Positions 36,201 through 43,145 of a stretch of DNA of 64,000 nt are shown here, piece by piece. Location: NCBI GenBank assembly GCA_003249015.1, contig QBLS01000002.1, positions 62,001 through 126,000 of the forward strand. The letters are read 5' to 3'. This stretch comes from Pseudanabaena sp. Lineage in GTDB: Bacteria; Cyanobacteriota; Cyanobacteriia; Pseudanabaenales; Pseudanabaenaceae. The notes under the pieces are model-generated. The model saw nothing but the letters and a program-made list of their open reading frames with translations, made no database searches and was not told where the DNA came from. Positions within the stretch are counted from its first letter, which is position 1. Each line of letters begins with the position of its first letter. The translations under genes were made by a program, and so were the position numbers.

Positions 36201-37937
36201 AAAAGTTGCCGTTGCATCAGGAGTGCTACCAACAGTGGAGTCATCAGCATTGACATTGACACTAAAGCTAGGCTTAGTTTCAAAATCTAAAACCGTATTT
36301 GCCTTAAGGAATAAGCTGTTGCCAACGATTTCAAAAGCAGCCGCATCAGCACCCGTCAAGCTGAGAGTATTTACACCCAGTTGGTCGTCAGTGATGGAAA
36401 TGTTAGCAACTCTGGTTGCAGCAACTGTGCTATCAAGTTCAGAGATGGCAGTAACTGGATTGCCAAATACTACTGCGGTTGGCGCTTGGTTGGGAACTGT
36501 GGAGAGCTTATAGACTGAAAGCTGAGGAGTGTCACCATTCTCACTAGTGACATAGAGAGTTCCGTCGTTGTCTACCGCAATTCCTTCAAACTGTTGGTCG
36601 GCGACAGAGAGAGGGTTATTAAGCTCAGGAATGATGGTTAAGGAGCTAGAAATAGTCCCATTGCGATCGATATTGACGATCTTGCCTGATTCTTGACTAA
36701 TCAGCAGTAGGTTGCCAAATTCAGGCTTCCCATTGAGAACCGACAGATTGGATAGTGCAAAAACATCAGCGAAGTCACCAAGCCCTGCTAAAGCTGGGTC
36801 AAAGAGATTGGTTGAGTTAACGGTGCTAGCAGAACCATTGCTAGCTGTCCCACCCGCAAAGTCAATCGTAGTCTGGAATACTCCTGCGGGAGTTGCTTCT
36901 TTAACTGCGATGAAGCCATTAGTTTGAGGATCAAAAGTTATCCCTTCAATGCCAACATTTCCGATGTTCGTACCAAGATCTACAGTCTGGACGCTAGCTG
37001 CTGCAAGAGTCGTGTTAGCCGCATAGGTAAACAGACTAGCTGTACGAACTCGCTCATCAGCGATAACAAACTGGTTGTTACCAATGTAAGCAAGCCCTTC
37101 TGGATCAGCGAATAATCCAGCAGATAAAGTCATGGAGTTGATTAACTCACCTGTCTTCGATACCTGCACGATCGCTGTGCCACCATCGCCAACCATAAAC
37201 AGAGTATCGGTATCCTTGTTATAAGTTACCGCCGAAACTTCTCGCGCCAATTGGTTGCTGCCTGTTAAAGCAACGGGCAAGTTGAAAAGCCCAGTCCGAA
37301 TGTATTTAGAAAGATCGATACCAGTAATAGTTGGAGCTGCACCACCGCCGATGCTGAATGTGCCGCTGAAGTTGGTTACATCAGTGTTACTACCTGTCCA
37401 GTTACTTGCGGTGTTGAGAGCAGTTCTGGCTTCAGCGATCGAGGCGAATGTGGTTGCGCCTGTGTAGCGAGAGTTATCAAATTCCGCTGCTGCTAGCCCA
37501 ACGGCAATGGCATTAGTGCCAACGGTTAAACCTGTGGGAAGTGCCGTGGTGTTGGAATTTGTAGCATCAGCATCAAAAGCATCACGCCTATTAGTTACTG
37601 CAGCAAGAAGAATTGGAGATGTTAAATCTCCTTGAAATGCAGTCAGCGAATCACCATCTGTAGAAAGTGCTAAACTGCCGCTACTAACAGTCCAACCTGT
37701 GTTGGCAGCTCCAGCAACGAAATTAATCACTGTACCAACGGTCTGGGCAGACGGGGAAACATACTGCAATACGCCTTCGCCTGTACGAAATCCGCCCGAT
37801 GCTAACCAGCCATTGTCAGTCACATTAATAATTGTGCCTGCATCAATGTCTTTGAGCAGCACGAATGAGAAAGTGTCTGGATTGTCTCCAATTATGCTCA
37901 AAAATGCGACATCACCAGCCGATAGGTTTGTAGCCAT
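33240..37937 (-). CDS. Large secreted nuclease with lamin-tail, OB-fold, EEP and RTX modules
   Basis: 1565 residues. Order: N-terminal repeat-like domain (1-195); SdiA-regulated/esterase-like propeller (NQLAREVSAVTYNKDTDTLF, DPEGLAYIGNNQFVIADER, about 230-480); cadherin-like segment (485-595); lamin-tail domain (TEVAPWSSGNSLVAADWFEL, 600-740); OB-type domain (SQIQGASQVSPLVGQVVSNV, about 755-900); endonuclease/exonuclease/phosphatase domain (VATYNVLNLD, IIGLQEVQD, VVGDFNEFE, SLDHILVSN, SDHDPIVATI, about 1020-1370); RTX repeats and cap. It resembles NucH/ExeM extracellular nucleases. Probably releases phosphate from DNA outside the cell. A candidate Pho box upstream supports this. Confidence 0.88.
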   Translation of the reverse strand: MATNLSAGDVAFLSIIGDNPDTFSFVLLKDIDAGTIINVTDNGWLASGGFRTGEGVLQYVSPSAQTVGTVINFVAGAANTGWTVSSGSLALSTDGDSLTAFQGDLTSPILLAAVTNRRDAFDADATNSNTTALPTGLTVGTNAIAVGLAAAEFDNSRYTGATTFASIAEARTALNTASNWTGSNTDVTNFSGTFSIGGGAAPTITGIDLSKYIRTGLFNLPVALTGSNQLAREVSAVTYNKDTDTLFMVGDGGTAIVQVSKTGELINSMTLSAGLFADPEGLAYIGNNQFVIADERVRTASLFTYAANTTLAAASVQTVDLGTNIGNVGIEGITFDPQTNGFIAVKEATPAGVFQTTIDFAGGTASNGSASTVNSTNLFDPALAGLGDFADVFALSNLSVLNGKPEFGNLLLISQESGKIVNIDRNGTISSSLTIIPELNNPLSVADQQFEGIAVDNDGTLYVTSENGDTPQLSVYKLSTVPNQAPTAVVFGNPVTAISELDSTVAATRVANISITDDQLGVNTLSLTGADAAAFEIVGNSLFLKANTVLDFETKPSFSVNVNADDSTVGSTPDATATFTLNVTNIVDETPLPTSSSTIFVTEVAPWSSGNSLVAADWFELTNTGSSAVNISGWKFDDSSNSFASSVLLSGIATINAGESVIFIEGATPNPAFLGNWFGATPPANLKIGNYSGGGVGLSTAGDAVNIFNAAGVLQASVTFGTSPAASPFTTFDNAALLQNATIATQSAVGVNGAFSVVNSQSVTEIGSPGAIASIKISQIQGASQVSPLVGQVVSNVAGIVTAVDSNGFYFQDPNPDNDIATSEGIFVFTSSRPTVAVGDSIAVTGTVSEFTPGGASTGNLSTTQIGGTPRITILSSGNSLPAATIIGAGGRVPPSQNIDNDGLTSFDAVNDGIDFFESLEGMRVTAKNLQAVSATNSFGEIYAVVDNGASATGLSTRGTINISPTDFNPERIQIDIDNGVFDFPLPNVNVGAKIGDVTGVVGYNFGNFEIIPTEAFGSNIVASTLQPEVTTLAKSGDTLKVATYNVLNLDPQLETGVAANNIDDDIANGRFAAIAQQIVNNLGTPDIIGLQEVQDNSGAQNDGVTSASLTLQTLINAIAAAGGPTYKFIDNTFIGNNTSGGQPGANIRTAFLYNESRVGLVEGSVKTVPASDFSAFAGSRLPIIADFTFNGETVTVVNNHFSSKGGSRPLFGTTQPSVGDEANGNGQENVAVNGSLDERRAQAQAVNNFVDSILASKLNANVVVVGDFNEFEFISPLSIVAGGANPVLTNLTNSIPENERYTFNFDGNSQSLDHILVSNNLSSSAQVDIVNINTEFVDNAQRASDHDPIVATIKFASTAPTLTTGGTTGDDVLIATPNQAFDGRKDILFTGAGNDEVELVTVATFSDAGDNRIDLGSGNDIIFVNKNDRLFGGSGKDIFEATESLGGNRMSGGAGDDDFFLGTGDRALGGDGVDRFFVGEGGGNLLSGGAGADQFWIFNGDIAQSANIIVDFQIGTDVIGFQGASFGFADLVRTGNNIAVGNSVIATFTGVNTASLTASSFVFL

Positions 37938-38005
37938 GTTAAGTTGTGTTCCTATTGATACAGATATGTCATCATTTCCAGCATAAAGGCGGAACCTTGT
38001 GGTTC

Positions 38006-38035
38006 AGGTTAAAGTCCTATCAAGGCTAAGTTAAC
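38006..38035 (-). promoter_or_regulatory. Candidate Pho box upstream of the extracellular nuclease
   Basis: Read on the minus strand: GTTAACTT-nnn-CTTGATAG-nnn-TTTAACCT, three 8-base units on an 11-base period. The third matches the cyanobacterial PhoB/SphR unit CTTAACCT at 7 of 8 bases and the first at 6 of 8; the middle is weak. It is about 70 bases from the start codon. Confidence 0.5.
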
Positions 38036-38059
38036 GTTCAGTTATCTTCATTACTGCGT

Positions 38060-38206
38060 AAGTAGCTCACCACAATTAGGATCTAAAACCAGAAGCTGTC
38101 CCGCCCGCGCAGCGGGCGGGACAGCTTTCTAGGTTTATGCCTAGCTTCGTAATAAAAAACGATAGTTTGTTCCGCCCGCTGCGCGGGCGGAACAAACTAT
38201 CGTTTT
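38060..38206. repeat. AAGTAGCT-type element followed by a perfect 24-bp palindrome
   Basis: 38060-38150: copy of the AAGTAGCT element with the AGAAGCTGTCCCGCCCGC stem and GCA-type loop; the right outer end is degenerate. 38156-38206: AAAACGATAGTTTGTTCCGC..., TGC loop, exact complement. Together they fill the spacer between the nuclease promoter and the 3' end of dnaX. Confidence 0.78.
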
Positions 38207-38273
38207 AAAGTGTTGTCACATTGCTTTGCGCCGCCATTCACTCTAAGGGAATCATTGCAGAGTAATGCTTCCC

Positions 38274-40172
38274 TTAGTTCGCGACTTCATCGGGAGGGGC
38301 TTCATCAAGATCTACAATCTGTCCATTGAACAACTCAGCAATATTCCTAATTACCATGTCATCTTCTGACATTCCCACATATCCTTTGGGCTGAGCCGCC
38401 CCAGCGGACTTAGGGATATCTGGCAGCGGCGATGATGGCGGAGTTACCGAAGAACTCGGAGAACTCGGTGGTGCTGTTCGGGAAGGAGAGATTGGTGGCG
38501 CAATCGGAGGAGCGATCGCGGGAGTCATGGGGAGACTGGGTGATGTTGTCGCACTCTGAGTCGGCGCTGACACAAAGGTGAACATTACCTTCATGGGTCG
38601 CTGTAAAGACTTGACAAAGGCTTCTTCTAGTTCATTGCGTTTCTGAACTACGATGTTTTTAGTCGTTTCATCGCGCTTACCCGCCAATCCAATTTTGACG
38701 CTGCTACTGTCGATAGTTAAGATATGGGCTTGTATTTGAATGAATACTGCCTTAGTGGGCGAAGGTAACATTGCTAAGATGTTCTGCCATAACTGATTCA
38801 GGTCATAGCCGACAGAGGCTATATCCTCAAAGTCATCGTCTCCTGAAGAGATAGGAGTTTCTACTTCAGGAAGTTTAGATTCAACGGGCTTAGCAGTCTC
38901 AAAATTTGTAGTGGGGGCGATTGCAGGTGCAGCTACATTTGGTTCAACTGGGGGAGGGGAACTTATGGGAACAGGATTTGTTTTAGCTTGGGGCGGGACT
39001 TGGGAAATCGGCGGCGGCGTGAAATTACGGACAGGAGTGAATGATGGCGTGGCAGTGGGCTGGCTGGAGTGGGCGGCATTTTGTGCCGACGGGAGTAGCC
39101 CCATCAGGGTGACTTCTAACCAGAGGCGCGGCTGATTGGAATTGCGGATTTGTAGCTCTGCCGATCGCAAATGTTGCTGACCTAACAAGATATTGGTGAA
39201 GGGGAGCGATTGAGCTAGCTGGCTCAGTCGTTCCCAGCCAGAACTGGTCATGGCAACTAGGTCACTGCGATCGCTAGCGGTTTTGGCAATTAATAGATCC
39301 CGATACACATTCGCCAAATTCTGCAACACAATCAAAGGCTCACGCCCACGATCCATGATTCGCCGCACATATTCAATTAGTTGGGTGGGATGATCGGATG
39401 CGATCGCTTCAATGAGTGATAGTAAATCTTGTTCGGGAACGGAACCAACTAAATCCCAAACTGCTGCTACGGTAATTTCTCCATCCAATAAGCTCAATTG
39501 ATCAAGCAAAGATTCCGCATCGCGTAGTCCCCCTTGGGCAATCTGCGCCACTAGAGTTAAAGCTTCTAGATGAATATTAATCTTCTCATTGGCGGCAATC
39601 TTTCCTAAATGCTTAACCATCGCGTCAAGAGGAATCCGCCGAAAATCAAAACGCTGACAACGGGAGATAATTGTCGGTAAAACGCGCTGAGGATCAGTAG
39701 TAGCAAGGATAAAGGTAACGCGATCGGGCGGTTCTTCTAAGGTTTTGAGAAGTGCGTTGAATGCTGCGGTACTGAGCATATGGCATTCGTCAATAATATA
39801 AACCTTGAATCGCGCTCTGACGGGAGCAAACTGAGCGCGTTCAATTAACTCACGGATATTATCAACACCTGTGTTACTCGCCGCGTCAATTTCGGTAATG
39901 TCGAGAGCATTGCCATTGGTGATGCTGTGGCAGATTTCACATTTGCCACAAGGGTCAGGCGTGGGACTGTCAAAACTCAGGCAATTGAGGGACTTCGCCA
40001 TAATGCGAGCGCTGGAGGTTTTACCTGTTCCTCTTGCCCCAGTGAAGAGATAGGCGGGAGCTATTCGCTTAGTGTTGAGAGCGTTCGATAGGGTATGGGC
40101 GATCGCTTCTTGCCCAACTAGGTCAGCAAAAATTTGTGGTCGATATTTGTGATGTAGCGGCTCGTAGCCCAT
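38274..40172 (-). CDS. dnaX: DNA polymerase III subunit gamma/tau
   Basis: 632 residues. N-terminal AAA+ clamp-loader ATPase: YEPLHHKYRPQIFADLVGQE, Walker A GARGTGKTSSARIMAKSLNC, zinc cluster CGKCEICHSI, Walker B VYIIDECHML, and sensor FILATTDPQRVLPTIISRCQRF with the arginine finger. The C-terminal 270 residues are Pro/Ser-rich and low in complexity, with a conserved segment LNQLWQNILAMLPSPTKAVFIQ. It loads the beta clamp. No intein is present, unlike some cyanobacterial replication genes. A slippery A-run for a short gamma form was not evident. Confidence 0.95.
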   Translation of the reverse strand: MGYEPLHHKYRPQIFADLVGQEAIAHTLSNALNTKRIAPAYLFTGARGTGKTSSARIMAKSLNCLSFDSPTPDPCGKCEICHSITNGNALDITEIDAASNTGVDNIRELIERAQFAPVRARFKVYIIDECHMLSTAAFNALLKTLEEPPDRVTFILATTDPQRVLPTIISRCQRFDFRRIPLDAMVKHLGKIAANEKINIHLEALTLVAQIAQGGLRDAESLLDQLSLLDGEITVAAVWDLVGSVPEQDLLSLIEAIASDHPTQLIEYVRRIMDRGREPLIVLQNLANVYRDLLIAKTASDRSDLVAMTSSGWERLSQLAQSLPFTNILLGQQHLRSAELQIRNSNQPRLWLEVTLMGLLPSAQNAAHSSQPTATPSFTPVRNFTPPPISQVPPQAKTNPVPISSPPPVEPNVAAPAIAPTTNFETAKPVESKLPEVETPISSGDDDFEDIASVGYDLNQLWQNILAMLPSPTKAVFIQIQAHILTIDSSSVKIGLAGKRDETTKNIVVQKRNELEEAFVKSLQRPMKVMFTFVSAPTQSATTSPSLPMTPAIAPPIAPPISPSRTAPPSSPSSSVTPPSSPLPDIPKSAGAAQPKGYVGMSEDDMVIRNIAELFNGQIVDLDEAPPDEVAN

Positions 40173-40244
40173 AGAAACTCGTAATAAAGGCTTAGATTCT
40201 AGCGATGCTAATCAAATATATCATTTGCCGCTCAAACGAGTCAT

Positions 40245-40293
40245 AAGAATAATTTTGAAAGCGTTGCAAAGCAACGCTTTCAAAATTATTCTT
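40245..40293. repeat. Perfect 23-bp palindrome overlapping the stop of the helicase-like gene
   Basis: AAGAATAATTTTGAAAGCGT..., AAA loop, exact complement. The right arm (40271-40293) contains the stop codon (TTA on this strand, 40286-40288) and the last codon of the minus-strand gene. The inner GAAAGCGTTGC stem recurs at 30130. Confidence 0.83.
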
Positions 40294-42340
40294 GAGTAGT
40301 GTCGGATGGCGATGCGACTTCAATTAGAGGCTGTAATATTCCATTTTGCAATTGTCCATTGGTACTAAGTTCGCTGTGGCAGAGATATAGCCGATCGCTT
40401 GTGCGATCGAGTAAATCACTAATTAATCTCTGGAGGCGTTGTATATTAGCAGTGTTTTCTTGTTCAGTTGTCCATAATTCTCCATTCCAATTTTTGAGAA
40501 ATAAAGGTGCACCAAATAGAGAAGCCGAACCACCTTGTAGCCAGAGGTCAGAACTAGCATCTAGCCAAAATTGCCAGCGATGAGTGAGCCGCGCCATCCG
40601 ATATTGAAAGATCGTGGCAAGAACAACGCTATTTTCTGGAAGCGATGAGTAGTAAGGGTTAGCAGTAACTATACCTTGACGGATTAGTTGAATAAATTTC
40701 TCTAAAATAAGCGGATCTTTTTGATCAAGGCGGTAGCCCAGTTGCCAATAGAATTGGGCAGTTTCGATGAGTTCTCGAAGCGTAATCGTATATTCGTAAG
40801 CGAGTTTACGGGACTGAAAGAAGGATTGAATCGCCCGATCAATAAATAGTAATGGAGTGTCTTTAGAAGATTGTTGTTCTATCCATTGGCGGATTTGTTC
40901 ATAGGCTTGGGTAGCCGCGTAACCAAGACGATTCCATTGGTTGTAGGTTTCGGCAGCGAGAAGTTTAGGATGCTCTGGGTGCGGCACAAAGCAATGGTCA
41001 GCCAGTAGCCCTGCCCGTACAGGATCGATCGCTTCGGTCAGCACCACTAACATCTCCGCAACCTGATCGCGGCTGACTAATTTCCCAAGATTGGGATAAG
41101 CCAGAGCTAGCAAAGTTAGCAGCGATCGCACTTGGGCGGAATGGGAGAGCGGACGCTGGTCATTGAGAGGATATACTTGAATATCTTTTTTGCGAAGGAT
41201 TTCCGCGATCGCATAGTTGGCGATATTATCTAACCCTGGGGCAATGATGGCGATTTCATTGGCTTGAATCTGGTTAGAGGCGATCGCCTCAGCGATACTT
41301 TCGGCAACGTTGCGGAACAATTTAGAGCGCGAGATCGATTCAATTCCGTAAATATTAGCAAATGGTTCAATAAATCTTGGGCTTGGTTCACTAACTATTT
41401 CTAGAACTGAGGGCGTAATTTCCGAGCCTAGGGTATTACTTGCTTTGGGAAGGATTTCAATATCACATTCCGCTTTAATCTCTTGCCAGTAGTCTGGATC
41501 AGCACCCAAGCCCAATCGCACCGAGCCAGCAGGATTAAAGGTAAACAGTCCTTGGACTCTATTTTGCAAGAGGAATTTGCATAGGTCACAGGCGATCGCA
41601 GGCATCTCATCGGCACGATCAACGATTACATAGCGGAAGCGTTGCTTGAGTTGACGTTGATAGCGAGGATGGGGGAATAGATGCTGCACAAACAGGTCAA
41701 CAATAATGCCATAGGTCAGCAAGCCGCGCTCCCAACAATAGCTGCGCCATTCTGTTAAGGCTTCACCAACTTCTTGCCACTGCTCTAAAACTGTGTCTGT
41801 AGATTTATCAGAATCAAGATCAGTAATACTTTCAATACCTGCATTTAAAATGGCGGGAACTTCCTGAATACTGCGACCACTATAGGCGGCTAGTAGATAC
41901 AAATCTAAGAGGCGACGAACTAGGCGATCGCGTCCCACCCCTTCCATTTGTAAAGTTTGCATCTCTAGGCGATCGCGCCAACATAGCGCCGCGAGTTCCT
42001 GTTCATTTTCTACTCTCAAAAATAAAGGAAACTGTGCTTTTAGGTGCAGTTCTTTAACTAACAATGTCCAAAAAAGACAGACTTCATCACGAAAAAAGCT
42101 GAGTGGTGTCACTACGGTAGCAGGATATTTACCATGGGTTGCTACCATTAAGCGATCACTCAAATTGCGCCTTTGCTCAGCATCAACGGCAAAAACTAAA
42201 ACCTTCTGAGAAGCAGCCTGTGGATTGGGTTGATGGACAAAATCCTGTTCTGTCCAATCGCAAAAATGTTGAATAATTCGGGCTGTCTTGCCACTACAAC
42301 TACCACCCTCAATCCATAGATTAGTCATAGTCTTTGCCAT
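40286..42340 (-). CDS. UvrD/Rep-like (SF1) helicase-related protein
   Basis: 684 residues from ATG 42340 (a further ATG at 42328 is possible); the longer frame to 42379 would read through a palindrome. Walker A-like WIEGGSCSGKTARIIQHF at the start, a DExx-like RYVIVDRADEMPAIACDL near 245, and a late YLCHSELSTNGQLQNG that looks like the final helicase motif. The family is conserved in cyanobacteria and is usually annotated only as helicase or recombinase-like; it may be the catalytic relic of an AddB/RecB-type subunit. A divergent FMN-binding gene lies upstream. Exact function unknown. Confidence 0.75.
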   Translation of the reverse strand: MAKTMTNLWIEGGSCSGKTARIIQHFCDWTEQDFVHQPNPQAASQKVLVFAVDAEQRRNLSDRLMVATHGKYPATVVTPLSFFRDEVCLFWTLLVKELHLKAQFPLFLRVENEQELAALCWRDRLEMQTLQMEGVGRDRLVRRLLDLYLLAAYSGRSIQEVPAILNAGIESITDLDSDKSTDTVLEQWQEVGEALTEWRSYCWERGLLTYGIIVDLFVQHLFPHPRYQRQLKQRFRYVIVDRADEMPAIACDLCKFLLQNRVQGLFTFNPAGSVRLGLGADPDYWQEIKAECDIEILPKASNTLGSEITPSVLEIVSEPSPRFIEPFANIYGIESISRSKLFRNVAESIAEAIASNQIQANEIAIIAPGLDNIANYAIAEILRKKDIQVYPLNDQRPLSHSAQVRSLLTLLALAYPNLGKLVSRDQVAEMLVVLTEAIDPVRAGLLADHCFVPHPEHPKLLAAETYNQWNRLGYAATQAYEQIRQWIEQQSSKDTPLLFIDRAIQSFFQSRKLAYEYTITLRELIETAQFYWQLGYRLDQKDPLILEKFIQLIRQGIVTANPYYSSLPENSVVLATIFQYRMARLTHRWQFWLDASSDLWLQGGSASLFGAPLFLKNWNGELWTTEQENTANIQRLQRLISDLLDRTSDRLYLCHSELSTNGQLQNGILQPLIEVASPSDTTQE

Positions 42341-42352
42341 AAGATAGATCCA

Positions 42353-42389
42353 CAGATAAAAAGTGCCGCTTCGCGGCACTTTTTATCTG
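42353..42389. repeat. Perfect 17-bp palindrome in a divergent promoter region
   Basis: CAGATAAAAAGTGCCGC, TTC loop, exact complement. It sits between two divergent start codons 82 bases apart, so here it cannot be a terminator for either gene. It may influence both promoters. Confidence 0.78.
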
Positions 42390-42422
42390 GAATTTAAACT
42401 AGCACAAAGTACTGTAGATATC

Positions 42423-43001
42423 ATGTGGCGATCGCACCTAGCTCGAAGCTTACACAAACACCGCAATCAACCCGAAGCAAGGTTCTTTCAATTGGCAACC
42501 ATTGGCTTAGATCAGCGACCTCACAATCGTACAGTTGTCTTTCGAGGGTTTATTGAGGATAGCGATCGCTTTAAAGACTGTCTACAAATTATTACTGATC
42601 GTCGCAGTCAAAAATTTGAGCAAATCCTTGACAATCCTTGGGCGGAGGTCTGCTGGTACTTTGCCAAAACGCGATCGCAGTTTCGGATCATGGGAAAACT
42701 ATGTTTAATTGACGCGGAAAATCCTAGCTTAGAACTCCAAAACCTGCGCCAAAAATCATGGCAATCCCTCTCTGATGCTGCAAGAATCCAATTTGCTTGG
42801 GCGCATCCTCGCGAAAAGAGAATCTCAGAAAACCTTGAAATAGCTACACCTGCCCCATCCTTACCCCTCGCTGATTTTTGTCTATTACTATTAGAACCAA
42901 TCGAAGTTGATCACCTCGAATTGCGCGGTAATCCTCAAAATCGCTTTCTGTATCAGCGCGATGACCAAGGAGTTTGGACAGAAATAGAAGTTAATCCTTA
43001 A
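42423..43001 (+). CDS. Pyridoxamine 5'-phosphate oxidase-like FMN-binding protein
   Basis: 192 residues from the ATG at 42423; the longer frame from 42363 crosses the palindrome. WRSHLARSLHKHRNQPEARFFQLATIG, then RPHNRTVVFRGF, WAEVCWYFAKTRSQFRIMG and the C-terminal RNRFLYQRD-like QNRFLYQRDDQGVWTE fit the Alr4036/PNPOx-like split-barrel group. It binds FMN; the substrate is unknown and the protein is not a proven pyridoxamine oxidase. Monocistronic. Confidence 0.85.
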   Translation: MWRSHLARSLHKHRNQPEARFFQLATIGLDQRPHNRTVVFRGFIEDSDRFKDCLQIITDRRSQKFEQILDNPWAEVCWYFAKTRSQFRIMGKLCLIDAENPSLELQNLRQKSWQSLSDAARIQFAWAHPREKRISENLEIATPAPSLPLADFCLLLLEPIEVDHLELRGNPQNRFLYQRDDQGVWTEIEVNP

Positions 43002-43012
43002 TTTGTATCTAA

Positions 43013-43062
43013 AACCCATAAGTTAGTGGCGGCGCTTCGCGCCGCCACTAAACTTATGGGTT
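43013..43062. repeat. 22-bp palindrome with a one-base bulge
   Basis: AACCCATAAGTTAGTGGCGG..., TTC loop, complement with one extra base. The GTGGCGGCGC core is shared with the TATAGC-type elements at 13323, 31219 and 33127. Confidence 0.75.
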
Positions 43063-43145
43063 TCGTGTCATCAGTTACAGTCACAATGTCAGCTATAGCT
43101 CACAATGTTTGCAGTCTATAAGTGGCGATCGCTATTGAGTAAGCA

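Noticed and set aside
35878-36513. 211-codon plus-strand frame opposite the nuclease gene
   Set aside because: Antisense to the lamin-tail and cadherin-like region, with no ribosome site or family match.
42341-42422. Longer N-termini of the divergent helicase-like and FMN-binding genes
   Set aside because: Both extensions read through the same 17-bp palindrome and encode mirror-related peptides (GTFYL on both strands), an artefact of the palindrome.
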